This document shows, one piece after another, positions 9,093-17,801 of a stretch of 64,000 bases of DNA. The translations under genes were made by a program, and so were the position numbers. The notes beneath the pieces are model-generated. The model was given only the letters and a program-made list of their open reading frames with translations, had not been told where the DNA came from and searched no databases. The DNA is from Thioclava atlantica. Its GTDB lineage: Bacteria > Pseudomonadota > Alphaproteobacteria > Rhodobacterales > Rhodobacteraceae. Every line of letters starts with the position of its first letter. The first letter of the stretch is position 1. The stretch covers positions 176,026 to 240,025 of the forward strand of contig NZ_AQRC01000005.1 in assembly GCF_000737065.1 (NCBI RefSeq), read 5' to 3'.

Positions 9093-10427
9093 TCAGCGCG
9101 GCAGGATCATCTCGGCGAGCAATCCGCCAAGCCGTTCGGATTGCCCGAGTTTCAGCGATCCGCCGTGGCTGCGCAGGATGTCGGCGGCGATCGAAAGACC
9201 CAGGCCGACCCCCTGCCCCAGATCCTGATTTCGCGCTGGATCGAGCCGGGTGAAGGGCCGCATCGCCTCCTCGCGGCGCTCGGACGGGATGCCGGGGCCG
9301 TCATCATGGACCGCGATTCGCCATCCGCGCTGTGCGATCGAGACGCTGACCTCGGCACGGTTGCCGTATCGGGTGGCATTGCTCAGGAGGTTTTCCAACG
9401 CCCGGCGCAACGCATCGGCGCGGAAGGTCGCCGTCTCCACGCTCTCGCAGGGATCGAGGGTCACGTCGTGCCCGGCGCGCTGCGCATCCTCGACCACCTC
9501 GCGCACGAAACCGCAGATCTCGCGTGTCTCTGGCTCGCCCCGCGTCGCCCCCTCGCGCGCGAAATCGAGAAAGGCGTCGACAAGCCGCCCCATCTCCTCC
9601 ACGTCACGCTCCATCGCCGCGACCTCGGGTCCCTCGGGCAGCATCGAGAGGCCAAGCCGCAACCGCGTGAGCGGCGTGCGCAGATCGTGACTGACCCCCG
9701 AGAGCATCAGGGTGCGTTGCTCGATCTGCCGCTCGATCCGCGCGCGCATGTCAAGGAAGGCCGAGCCGGCCGAGCGCACCTCGATCGCCCCGCCCACCCG
9801 GTAAGGCACGTTGCGCCCCTTGCCGAACTCCTCCGCGGCGCGCGCGAGCCGCCGGATCGGGCGGAGCTGGTTGCGCAGGAAGATGAAGGCGATCAGTGTC
9901 ATCAGGAAAGAAACAAAGACCATCAGGACAAGCAATTGGTGCGGATTCGAGGCCGACACGCGCCCCCGCGGAAAGACCACCGACAGCGGCCCTTTCGGCG
10001 TCTCGAGCACCACCGTCACCTGGTTGTCGCCGGCCACCAGATCGATCGAGCGGATCGCCGTGAGATTGTTGCGCAGCGTCGCCAGAACGACGATCCCGGT
10101 CAGGTCGAGGACCCCACGCCGGTCGCCCTGTCGCGTGGCCTGCACCGGCGGCGCGGGAAGATGGGTGCTGAACCCCAATGTATGATCGAGCGCGAAAAGC
10201 CGGCTGCGCGCCGTGGCCAGATCGGGCGCCTCGGTCACGACCTGATCGAGCAGAACGATCTCGCGCACCATTCCCAGCGTCATCTGGCGGGTGACGCGCT
10301 CGAAATGGCGCTGGATGAAGACCACCGAAACGACCAGCTGGATCGTCACCACCGGCAGAATCAGGATCATCGCGGCACGCCCGTAGAGCCCGCGCGGCAT
10401 CACCTGTTTGAGCCAGCGAAAATTCAT
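9093..10427 (-). CDS. EnvZ-like sensor histidine kinase
   Basis: A 444-residue membrane sensor kinase. Transmembrane segment near residues 17-38, a periplasmic loop of about 120 residues, a second segment near 165-180 (LLVLMVFVSFLMTLIAFIFL), then HAMP (RPIRRLARAAEEFGKG). The phosphoacceptor is the His of SGVSHDLRTPLTRLRLGLSML (about 247), and the ATPase has NLLSNATRYG (N box), DDGPGIP (G1) and GVGLGLSIA (G2). Architecture and H-box match EnvZ-type kinases that pair with OmpR regulators, but no response regulator adjoins it here. The stimulus is unknown. The MBL-fold gene is divergent, 36 bp away. Confidence 0.85.
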   Translation of the reverse strand: MNFRWLKQVMPRGLYGRAAMILILPVVTIQLVVSVVFIQRHFERVTRQMTLGMVREIVLLDQVVTEAPDLATARSRLFALDHTLGFSTHLPAPPVQATRQGDRRGVLDLTGIVVLATLRNNLTAIRSIDLVAGDNQVTVVLETPKGPLSVVFPRGRVSASNPHQLLVLMVFVSFLMTLIAFIFLRNQLRPIRRLARAAEEFGKGRNVPYRVGGAIEVRSAGSAFLDMRARIERQIEQRTLMLSGVSHDLRTPLTRLRLGLSMLPEGPEVAAMERDVEEMGRLVDAFLDFAREGATRGEPETREICGFVREVVEDAQRAGHDVTLDPCESVETATFRADALRRALENLLSNATRYGNRAEVSVSIAQRGWRIAVHDDGPGIPSERREEAMRPFTRLDPARNQDLGQGVGLGLSIAADILRSHGGSLKLGQSERLGGLLAEMILPR

Positions 10428-10463
10428 GCCAGAACCCTAGCGGCGGCAAGAGCGGAGGGAAAG

Positions 10464-11336
10464 ATGGAAGAGATGGAACCCGGGCTGCGCCGGATCGTGG
10501 CGCCCAACCCCTCGCCGATGACCTTCACCGGTACATGCAGCTACGTGATCGGCACCGGGCGCGTCGCCGTGGTCGATCCCGGCCCGGCGGACTCGACGCA
10601 TCTCGAGGCGATCCTGAGCGGCCTGGCGCGCGGCGAAGAGGTCAGCCATATTCTCGTCACCCACGCCCATCTCGACCATTCTCCCGGCGCGCGCCTGCTA
10701 TCGGAGGCGACCGGAGCGCCGGTCTTCGCCTTCGGCCCGCCCGAGGCCGGCCGCTCCGAAGTGATGGCCGATCTCGCGGCGGCCGGGCTCGCAGGCGGCG
10801 GCGAGGGCGTCGATCGCGACTTCCGGCCCGACGAGCGGCTCGAGCATGGCGAGACGCTCGCGGGCGGCGACTGGAGCCTCACCGCCCTGCATACCCCCGG
10901 CCATTTCTGCAACCACCTGAGCTTTGCGATCGGCGATGCGATCCTGACCGGCGACGTGGTGATGGGATGGTCCTCGACCCTGATCTCGCCCCCCGATGGC
11001 GATCTGCGCGATTATTACCGCTCCCTCGCCCTGATCGAAGAGCGCGCGCCCCGCATCCTCTATCCGGGCCATGGCGCCCCGGTGCGCGCCCCCGCGACCC
11101 TGATCGCCGAACAGCGCGCGCATCGCGAGGCGCGCAGCGCCCAGATCCTCGAATCCCTGCGCGCCGCCCCGGCCACGCCGCAAGCGCTCACCCGCGCGAT
11201 CTATCGCGAAGTCCCCGCCGCCCTCCTGCCCGCCGCCGAGCGCAACGTCTTTGCGCATCTCGTTGAAATGACGCAACAAAACCTCGTCACCCCTGCGCCA
11301 CACCTGACCCCGGAGGCGCAATTTTCGTTGACGTGA
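10464..11336 (+). CDS. MBL-fold metallohydrolase (LACTB2-like)
   Basis: A 290-residue cytosolic protein. The metal ligand motif HAHLDHSPGARLL near residue 70, then HTPGHFCNHLSF near 145, GDVVMGW near 165 and YPGHGAP near 205 are the four metallo-beta-lactamase-fold signatures. The C-terminus (QALTRAIYREVPAALLPAAERNV) is the small winged-helix domain of LACTB2-like hydrolases, some of which act on RNA or thioesters; substrate unknown here. The start is ATG 10464, preceded by GGAGG; the long open frame further upstream is only the antisense of the kinase gene. Confidence 0.88.
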   Translation: MEEMEPGLRRIVAPNPSPMTFTGTCSYVIGTGRVAVVDPGPADSTHLEAILSGLARGEEVSHILVTHAHLDHSPGARLLSEATGAPVFAFGPPEAGRSEVMADLAAAGLAGGGEGVDRDFRPDERLEHGETLAGGDWSLTALHTPGHFCNHLSFAIGDAILTGDVVMGWSSTLISPPDGDLRDYYRSLALIEERAPRILYPGHGAPVRAPATLIAEQRAHREARSAQILESLRAAPATPQALTRAIYREVPAALLPAAERNVFAHLVEMTQQNLVTPAPHLTPEAQFSLT

Positions 11337-11367
11337 CGAAAGGATGAATTTTTTGCGCCGAACCCTC

Positions 11368-11396
11368 TGGACAACCCGTTTCGAGATTCATATACA
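11368..11396 (+). promoter_or_regulatory. Promoter of tRNA-Asn
   Basis: TGGACA and TATACA with a 17-bp spacer end 11 bp before the tRNA. A strong sigma-70-like promoter. Confidence 0.65.
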
Positions 11397-11407
11397 CCCC
11401 CTCGTGT

Positions 11408-11482
11408 TCCGGCGTAGCTCAGCGGTAGAGCAGTTGACTGTTAATCAATTGGTCGTAGGTTCGATCCCTACCGCCGGAGCCA
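11408..11482 (+). tRNA. tRNA-Asn (anticodon GTT), probable integration target
   Basis: Acceptor TCCGGCG pairs with CGCCGGA, anticodon loop CTGTTAA (GTT), T-arm TAGGTTCGATCCCTA, discriminator G, encoded CCA. A tyrosine integrase begins 125 bp after the 3' end in the same direction, the classical arrangement for a tRNA-targeted island. I could not find a second copy of the tRNA 3' end in the window, so the far attachment site is not located. Confidence 0.97.
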
Positions 11483-11606
11483 TCTTCCCCTCCAGGGTGT
11501 TAATTTAGCTACAAAAAGCCTTTCATGGCTTCGTAGGTGTGGCATACGGGTGTTCCATCACCCGAGTTTTGCGTGGGTCCGTCCGAAACAAGGGCGACGC
11601 AAGACC

Positions 11607-13397
11607 ATGCACGGCCAACCTCATCTCTCCCGTCGCGGCACCGCCTATCAATGGCGCCGTCGGATCCGGGTGTTTTCCACAAAATTCGTCGACCTGAAGC
11701 TCTCCTTGGGGACGACGGATCGCCGTGTTGCGATTATCTTAGCCCGTAAGATTAGTGCGGAGAGCGACACATTTATGGATGGCATCATCAGGACCGAGAT
11801 CTCGCCTCAGGAGGCGCGCGCCTGGCTGGCGGATGTAATCAAGCGCGAGCGGGCGAAGATCGAAAAGCTGCAATTTCTGCGCCGGTTCGACTCCCTCGAT
11901 CCGCTCGATGATTTGCGCCAAGACGAGGCCGCGCGAGACGCTTGGGCATATCTGGCACGGTCGGGATTGAATGCTGAGGCACCCGAAGGTGCTTCTGATC
12001 TGTTGAGGTCGACGATCGACCTGTATCGCCGTGACCTTGCCAGCGATAGCCGCAGGCGTATCGTCGCAAGGGAGTTTCAGGATCTGACCGGGCGTCCGGC
12101 AAGTTCTGCCTTTGAGGTGGTGACCCTCATGAGCCTACTGATTTCTGGCAAGCGGGCCGCGTGGGCCGGCAACGATACAGCTCTTGAGCCGATCGAGGCC
12201 CTGGCCGATGACTTGGCCGCCCAGACACCGTCCGACCTGCTGGGGCCCGAACCGCATTGCGCGGCGCCTAATTTCCCTCCAGAAAATGCGGCGCGAACGC
12301 CCTCTGTGGTGTCGCAGCCTGCCCAAGACCCTGCTCTTGATCCATCGCTCGACGGTGTGATCGAGCGCTTGATCACGATGAAACGCGAGGAAGGTATCGA
12401 AGAGAAGACGCTGCGCCAATATCGTAGTTTTGGCGATTTGTTTACGCTTCTCACCGGGATCACGGATATCCGGCGGGTCCGCCAGGCTGATGCGACCGCC
12501 TTCCGTGCCGCGCTCTTGAAAATTCCGAAAAGCTGGGGGAAGAGCCCGAAGGATCGCACCGCGACCCGCGACGAGGTTATGGCGCGTGCTGCCGCCCTGC
12601 CCGCCGATCAGGTGGGCCTCTCGACCGGCACGATCAATCGGCACCTCGATCATCTCGGTCAGGTCGCGACCTGGGCCGCCGATGAGGGCTTCTTGATCGA
12701 CCCACGCCTCGATCCGAGCAAGCTGCGCCGTAAGGAAACTGTGCGCGAGAGCGAGAAGAAGGATGCGTTCACCCCACTCCAACTCGAGGCGCTGTTCCAA
12801 AACCCGGTCTGGACGGGCTCTGCGACAGAATACTTCCAGACACGTCCGGGCAAGACGATCTACCGCAACGGCATCTATTGGTGCCCTCTGATCGGCGCGG
12901 TTACCGGGGCACGGCGCGAAGAGATCGCAGGCTTATCGCCCGAGGACATCATCGAGGTCGACGGCATTCCTTGCATTTCTATCCGTGAGACCGAGCAGCG
13001 CCGTGTCAAAACGCTCTCCTCTTGTCGCACCGTGCCGATCCATGTGCGCCTGATCGAGCTCGGGTTTCTCGACCATGTGACGAAGATGAAGCGTGCCGGG
13101 CACCCTGATCTGTTTCCGGACCTTCGGGAACCGAAGAGTGGCAAGCACGGCAAGAAACTCGGGCGTCGGATGAGACAGATCATCGATGATACGCTGGGTG
13201 CCGATGGCGCGGCGCTATCTTTCCACAGTTTCCGCCACTACGTTCAGAACGCGCTCGAACACGCGGCAATCGACGATAAGATCATTCGCGACATCGTGGG
13301 CCATGAAGGGCGCGATATTCACGAGAAGACTTACCACAAGCCGACCCCACCCAACCTGATGCGCCCGGCAATCGATGCTCTGCCACTTTGGGTTTGA
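11607..13397 (+). CDS. Site-specific tyrosine recombinase (integrase)
   Basis: About 596 residues from ATG 11607. The N-terminus HLSRRGTAYQWRRRIR is typical of large proteobacterial island integrases with a DUF6538-like start. A SAM-like core-binding region lies around 280-380, and the catalytic domain carries Arg in TGARREEIAGL (about 436), HSFRH (about 541), GHEGRD (about 565) and the nucleophile Tyr in HEKTYHK (about 575). It would catalyse integration and excision at the adjacent tRNA-Asn. All catalytic residues are present, so the enzyme looks intact. Confident on family, not on the extent of the element it moves. Confidence 0.93.
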   Translation: MHGQPHLSRRGTAYQWRRRIRVFSTKFVDLKLSLGTTDRRVAIILARKISAESDTFMDGIIRTEISPQEARAWLADVIKRERAKIEKLQFLRRFDSLDPLDDLRQDEAARDAWAYLARSGLNAEAPEGASDLLRSTIDLYRRDLASDSRRRIVAREFQDLTGRPASSAFEVVTLMSLLISGKRAAWAGNDTALEPIEALADDLAAQTPSDLLGPEPHCAAPNFPPENAARTPSVVSQPAQDPALDPSLDGVIERLITMKREEGIEEKTLRQYRSFGDLFTLLTGITDIRRVRQADATAFRAALLKIPKSWGKSPKDRTATRDEVMARAAALPADQVGLSTGTINRHLDHLGQVATWAADEGFLIDPRLDPSKLRRKETVRESEKKDAFTPLQLEALFQNPVWTGSATEYFQTRPGKTIYRNGIYWCPLIGAVTGARREEIAGLSPEDIIEVDGIPCISIRETEQRRVKTLSSCRTVPIHVRLIELGFLDHVTKMKRAGHPDLFPDLREPKSGKHGKKLGRRMRQIIDDTLGADGAALSFHSFRHYVQNALEHAAIDDKIIRDIVGHEGRDIHEKTYHKPTPPNLMRPAIDALPLWV

Positions 13398-13550
13398 CGG
13401 GGATGTGCCAGGCGTTTTTTTGGGGGGGGACAGCGGCCATTAGCTGCGTTTTTTTCCAAGGCCTGCTAAACACGCGAACGTCGATTGTGACGATCCCCGC
13501 GGTAGTCATAAATAAATGCCTCACCCAAAGAGGGACCAATAGCAAGATGG

Positions 13551-13670
13551 CTACTTTCCTTGCGCCTTCACGATGCTGATCGCCCCGTTTCGTTCGATGT
13601 AGGCGACTTCGACCTCACCTGGGCCACGAAGCCCTTTGAGGCGCAACTGTTCGGTGAGGTCTCGCTCTCC
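13551..13670 (-). pseudogene. C-terminal remnant of a DUF421 (YetF-like) membrane protein gene
   Basis: The last 39 codons in frame read ERDLTEQLRLKG, GPGEVEVAYIERNG and AISIVKAQGK, matching the soluble tail of DUF421 proteins (E..L...LR.KG...P.EV..A.LE.NG.IS). Everything N-terminal has been replaced by IS3 sequence, so the gene was cut by the element. The family call rests on motif recognition only. Confidence 0.55.
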
Positions 13671-14368
13671 GAGACGGCTTCGCGGGCGTCGGCAAGGCTC
13701 ATGAACCAGTGGGCGTTCAGGCACTCCGCCCTGAGCTTGCTGTTGAATGCCTCGATGAACCCGTTGTCGGTGGGTATGCCGGGCCGCGAGAAGTCCAGAA
13801 TGACGTCGTTGGCATAGGCCCAGAGATCGAGGTCGCGGGAGATGAACTCGCTGCCGTTGTCGACCCGGATCGTCCTGGGATAGCCGGTGCGGGCACAGAC
13901 GCGTTCCGGGGTCTGGACGACGTCCTCGCCGCGGTAGGCGAAGCGGGGATCGGTCGCCGGACTGAACCTCGAATGGGTGTCGACAATGGTCAGGATGCGG
14001 AGCTTCTTGCCCATGGCGAGTTGGTCGTGGACGAAATCCATCGCCCAGACATCGTTCGGGCCGACGGCTTCCTGACGGTCCTCGCGCAGCTTTGCCTTCA
14101 CACGCCGCTTCGGGCGCTTGTTGCGGAGCTGAAGCCCCAACTCGTTGTAAATCCTGCGGGTCTTCTTGATGTTCACCTGCCAACCCTCCCGGCGCAGCAG
14201 CACATGCACCCGTCGATAGCCGTAGCGAATACGGGTCTCGCAAATCTCCTTGGTCCGTCGTTCGAGACCCGCCTGTCCGGTGCGGCGGGATTTGTAATGA
14301 TAGGTCGAGGTGTCGAACCGCAGAGCCCGGCAGGCCCGGCGGATCGACACGCCCCAATCGACCAACAT
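13568..14368 (-). pseudogene. IS3 transposase OrfB, C-terminally truncated
   Basis: An rve-type DDE integrase: YGYRRVHVLLRREGW, GPNDVWAMDFVHDQL (first catalytic Asp), TRTIRVDNGSEF-like segment (second Asp; seen as PRTIRVDNGSEF) and GFIEAFNSKLRAECLNAHWF (catalytic Glu). After SLADAREA the expected W..YN..RPH tail is absent and the frame enters foreign sequence, ending VRSKSPTSNETGRSAS. The catalytic triad survives but the missing tail argues for inactivity. Confidence 0.8.
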
Positions 14369-14747
14369 CCCGTCAACCAGCTGTCGCTTCCGGACAGGCC
14401 TCAGAGCTTTCGGCGGATGTCCTGCAACATCTCGCGGTCGAGCGTCAGGTCGGCCACGATCTTCTTCAGCCGGGCATTCTCGTCCTCAAGCTGCTTCAGC
14501 CGCCGCATCTCGTCCGGCAGCAACCCGCCGTATCGCTTCTTCCAGTTGAAGTAGGTCGCCTGGCTGATCCCGGCCTTGCGGCAGATCTCTGCGACCGGCG
14601 TGCCTTCCTCGCCCTGCTTCAGGATGAAAGCCTGTCTCGCGCCTCCGTGAACTTCGATGCCTTCATGCGATTCTGCTCCTCTCCCAGCCAGGAAAAATTA
14701 GCCGAAAACTCCAGCTTCAAACGGTCCAATTTTTAGGGGGCAGAGCA
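13671..14747 (-). mobile_element. Degenerate IS3-family insertion sequence
   Basis: Contains the two overlapping transposase frames of an IS3 element on the minus strand. The upstream end carries a terminal-repeat-like stretch, TGCTCTGCCCCCTAA then TTGGACCGTTTG (about 14747-14720). The downstream end is missing: orfB loses its last ~40 codons where it runs into the DUF421 remnant. Boundaries are therefore approximate. With a frameshifted orfA and a truncated orfB it is unlikely to transpose by itself. Confidence 0.75.
14401..14666 (-). pseudogene. IS3 transposase OrfA with a 1-nt frameshift
   Basis: The start MKASKFTEA is followed by one missing base, after which the intact family sequence resumes in another frame: KQGEEGTPVAEICRKAGIS, ATYFNWKKRYGGL, LPDEMRRLKQLEDENARLKK and a typical end LDREMLQDIRRKL. 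The span of 266 nt is one short of a whole number of codons. Helix-turn-helix plus leucine-zipper region of the OrfAB transposase. Confidence 0.8.
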
Positions 14748-14749
14748 CT

Positions 14750-14885
14750 CTGTGTAGGTGAGAAGAGACCAGTCACTCCCTCGGCGCATCGGCAGACAGT
14801 TGATATCCGAACACCAGACCTGCGTCGGGCGATCCACCCGCAGACCTCGCAGCAGGTAGGATAGGTCCTAGGGCCCTTCGCCGGT
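14750..14885 (-). pseudogene. Fragment of a second IS3-type transposase
   Basis: One minus-strand frame reads LSYLLRGLRVDRPTQVWCSD and then INCLPMRRGSDW, the start of the IS3 OrfB catalytic core (consensus YLLR...RP.QVW..DITY.PM..G). It breaks off at both ends and abuts the neighbouring IS3 element. Confidence 0.65.
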
Positions 14886-14916
14886 CTGTTTGCCGTCATT
14901 GCTCGGCTTCTCAGTC

Positions 14917-15720
14917 TCAGGCGGTCGCGACCACAACATTCGACACATGTGGGAAGCGCAGCGAGCGAGCCTCCAGATAATCGCCTAATCCAGTGAGAAA
15001 CGCCTGGACGGCTCGGTCGATGGCTCCGTCCGGAAGACCTGCGAGCTTGTCTCCTGTGTGCATTCCCCCCATCGCTCCGGCAGCAAACGCCGCGGCATCA
15101 GGATGCTCAAGCTCAAGGGAAACCGATTCCAGTTCGATACCCCGAAACCCTGCAGCTTCGAAAAGGTCTCTGAGTTCGGAACTGTCCGGGAGGCTGCAAA
15201 TCGCGTGCACTGCAGCGGCAGCCTCGGCTCCGACATGGGCTTCAAGCGCTGCTGCCTGCGCTTGAAGCATTGGGTTGACGGCCATTTCCCGTTGAACGCA
15301 AAAGACCGCACGCCCTCCGGGTTTGAGCACACGTCGCAATTCTCGCAGTGCGCCCAGCTTGTCCGGGAAGAACTGCAAGGCTTGCTGGCAGATGGCAAGA
15401 TCGAAGCTGTTGTCGGCGAAAGGCAACACGGCTGCATCGGCCTCCACCCATTCGACTTCAAAACCTGCTTTCCTGGCAAGAGATCGGGCGACATAGAGCA
15501 TGTCCGGGCTATGATCTGCCGCGGAAAGTCTGCACGGTTCCGGAACCTGTTTTGCAATTTCTTTTGTTACGACACCGGTCCCGCAGGCGAGGTCGAGGAT
15601 ATGCTCACCGGACTGCGGTCGAGCACGCCGGATCAATTCTCTGGCCCATGGTTCAAAAATGACTGGGACCAGAACGGATTGATACCGTTCGGCGAAGGTA
15701 ATCCGCTTCGTCATCGTCAT
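14917..15720 (-). CDS. Class I SAM-dependent methyltransferase
   Basis: About 267 residues from the ATG at 15720 (MTMTKRITFAERYQ). Motif I is HILDLACGTGVVTKEIA near residue 47, motif II AADHSP, motif post-II EADAAVLPFADNSFDLAICQ, and ALRELRRVLKPGGRAVF near residue 130: a UbiE/Methyltransf_11-like small-molecule methyltransferase. Substrate unknown. It is flanked by IS debris downstream and a gene-free stretch upstream, so no operon partner helps. Confidence 0.8.
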   Translation of the reverse strand: MTMTKRITFAERYQSVLVPVIFEPWARELIRRARPQSGEHILDLACGTGVVTKEIAKQVPEPCRLSAADHSPDMLYVARSLARKAGFEVEWVEADAAVLPFADNSFDLAICQQALQFFPDKLGALRELRRVLKPGGRAVFCVQREMAVNPMLQAQAAALEAHVGAEAAAAVHAICSLPDSSELRDLFEAAGFRGIELESVSLELEHPDAAAFAAGAMGGMHTGDKLAGLPDGAIDRAVQAFLTGLGDYLEARSLRFPHVSNVVVATA

Positions 15721-16074
15721 CTCCAAATTTATTGGATGATACCATACGGAGCCCGTCGAGTCGCTTCGGATGCGGGCCTTCGCTGCACTTGCCACGAAGG
15801 TCTCCTATGGGCCGATCACAACGCTCTGATGAAAGGGCGGAAAGCCGCCCTTCGCTGCGTTACTCACGAATGTCGGCTCAGCGACACTTCGACAGCGCGC
15901 GACAGGTCGTCATCTCCTTGTATAGTAGATTCATGTTCCAGAGCGGAAGTCGCTCTTCCCTCTGGAGGCCGCCGAGACATGCCGCGCGGCCAATTTGCCG
16001 AATGCGCTTCCCCCGCCCGATGCCCGCAACGCCGGCGCCGGGTCAGTGGGGCGGCGCTTCTCGCGTCAGAGAAT
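15721..16074. other. Intergenic region, no gene seen
   Basis: 354 bp between the methyltransferase and the FadR-type regulator. A GGGCGGAAAGCCGCCC hairpin-like repeat lies near 15836-15851. I see no convincing coding frame or RNA gene. Confidence 0.4.
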
Positions 16075-16812
16075 TCAGGTCATCCCACGGGAGCGCAGGA
16101 GTTCGTCTCGCGCCCCCTGCAGCACTGCCTCCATCGCTTTCTTCGCGGCGTCGGGCTCGCGGTTCTCGACGGCCCTGACGATTGCGCGATGAAGGGCGAC
16201 GACCTCGGCCATTTCCGACGGTCCGCGCTGCTGGTCCTCGGTCTCGCTCGCCAACAGCGAATAGAGCGCGGTCTGCACGAGATCGCCGAGCGACTGGAGA
16301 AAACGGTTGCCGGACAGATGCAGGATCTGGCGATGAAAATCGAGATCCGCGAGCGCGAACTCACCGCGGCTCGCGGCAGCCTCCAACGCATCGCAATGCG
16401 CCGACAAGGCGGCATTCCCGCTCGCATCGGCGCGTTCGGCTGCGAGAGCCGCAGCGGAAGGCTCGACGATCAGGCGCATCTCGAACATGTCGGCCAGAAA
16501 GGAATCCGGGCGTCGCTGCATCGTGTGCCAGCGCAGCACGTCCGGGTCGAACATGTTCCATTCCGTGGCCGGGCAGACGCGCGTGCCCACCTTCGCCTTG
16601 GAAACCAGCAGGCCCTTCGCGATCAGCGTTTTCTTCGCTTCCCGGATGACGGTCCGCGATACCCCGAAGAGCTCTTCGAGATCGGGATCGAGCGGGATCA
16701 TCGTGCGCTCGGGATATTCGCCGGACACGATGGACAGCCCCAGCCGGTCCACGACGAAAGCAGTGTGGTTCGAAGCGCGATCCGCTAGACCGCCCGCCGT
16801 GGCGAGGTTCAT
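16075..16812 (-). CDS. FadR/GntR-family transcriptional regulator of the sugar operon
   Basis: About 245 residues from ATG 16812, whose first bases overlap the TGA of the upstream permease (ATGA-type overlap), which fixes the start and implies translational coupling. The winged helix is around residues 15-80 (LDPDLEELFGVSRTVIREAKKTLIAKGLL) and the FCD ligand-binding domain about 100-235 (EMRLIVEPSAAALAAERA, DLDFHRQILHLSGNRFLQSL). As the last gene of a ytfQRTyjfF-type operon it probably represses it and responds to the transported sugar or a metabolite. Binding site not proven; an AT-rich candidate lies upstream of ytfQ. Confidence 0.85.
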   Translation of the reverse strand: MNLATAGGLADRASNHTAFVVDRLGLSIVSGEYPERTMIPLDPDLEELFGVSRTVIREAKKTLIAKGLLVSKAKVGTRVCPATEWNMFDPDVLRWHTMQRRPDSFLADMFEMRLIVEPSAAALAAERADASGNAALSAHCDALEAAASRGEFALADLDFHRQILHLSGNRFLQSLGDLVQTALYSLLASETEDQQRGPSEMAEVVALHRAIVRAVENREPDAAKKAMEAVLQGARDELLRSRGMT

Positions 16813-17801
16813 GATTGCGCGGCGGATGCGCTCGCCCGCGGGATGCGTCCCGTCGTTACCCAAGCAAGTCCCTTTTGCAGCATGATGAACGTGAACAGCA
16901 ATATGCCTATCACGATCTTGGTCCACCAACTCGACAATGTGCCATCAAATACGATGTAGGTCTGAATGAGCCCCATTATCATGATACCGAAGAAAGTCCC
17001 TGCGACGAAACCGCTCCCCCCGGTCAGCAACGTGCCCCCGATGACAACCGCAGCGATGGCATCGAGCTCCGTTCCGACTGCCGCCAAGGAATATCCGGCC
17101 GAGGTATAGAGCGAAAAGACAATACCCGCCAGCCCCGCCAGCCCGCCGGAAACGGCATAGATCATGATCGTGCTGCGGGCGCAGGAGACGCCCATCAACT
17201 GCGCGGTCTGGGCCGATCCGCCGAGGGCATAGACATTCCGCCCGAACCGGGTCCGGTGCAGGACGATCATCGCGCCGAGGAACACCAGAAGCATGATCCC
17301 CGCGATCAGTCGAAACCGCCCGCCGCCCGGCGCCTTCCAGTAAAGCGACTGAAGCCAGTCGTAGAACTCGTGATCGATCGGGACGGACTCGGTCGAGAGC
17401 ACGTAGGCCAACCCGCGCATCAGGAACATGCCCGCGAGGGTCACGATGAAGGGGGGCATCTCGAGGTAGTGGATGATCGCCCCCATCACCGCGCCGAAGA
17501 GGGTGGTGATGCCGAGCGCCAGCACGAAGGCGACGAGCGGGTGGATCGACGTGTCGCGCAGCACGACGGCCAGAAACACTCCGGTGAAGGCGATGACCGA
17601 GCCGACGGAGAGGTCGATGCCGCCCGAGAGGATGACGAATGTCATGCCGACCGCGGTGATGCCGAGAAAGGCATTGTCGGTCAGCAGGTTCGCCACCACC
17701 CGCGTCGAGAGCATCGACGGAAACTGTGCGATGCAGAGCGCGTAGGCGAGCAGGAAGGTCGCGATCGTGATGTAGAGCGGAAGCTTCGTCGAATGTCTCA
17801 T
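16809..17801 (-). CDS. yjfF: Sugar ABC transporter permease, YjfF type
   Basis: A 330-residue polytopic membrane protein with the ribose-type permease signature FVILSGGIDLSVGSVIAFTG and the later VIGGTLLTGGSGFVAGTFFG, typical of BPD_transp_2 permeases. Partner of YtfT; together they form the channel of a galactofuranose-type importer. Overlaps the gene before and after by 4 bp, so the operon is tightly coupled. Confidence 0.9.
   Translation of the reverse strand: MRHSTKLPLYITIATFLLAYALCIAQFPSMLSTRVVANLLTDNAFLGITAVGMTFVILSGGIDLSVGSVIAFTGVFLAVVLRDTSIHPLVAFVLALGITTLFGAVMGAIIHYLEMPPFIVTLAGMFLMRGLAYVLSTESVPIDHEFYDWLQSLYWKAPGGGRFRLIAGIMLLVFLGAMIVLHRTRFGRNVYALGGSAQTAQLMGVSCARSTIMIYAVSGGLAGLAGIVFSLYTSAGYSLAAVGTELDAIAAVVIGGTLLTGGSGFVAGTFFGIMIMGLIQTYIVFDGTLSSWWTKIVIGILLFTFIMLQKGLAWVTTGRIPRASASAAQS

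Noticed and set aside
9141..10463. N-terminal extension of the MBL-fold frame
   Set aside because: Antisense of the EnvZ-like kinase; the protein starts at 10464 with its own ribosome site.
13398..13550. Homopolymer runs (T7, G8) after the integrase as a programmed frameshift site
   Set aside because: They lie after the integrase stop in non-coding DNA.
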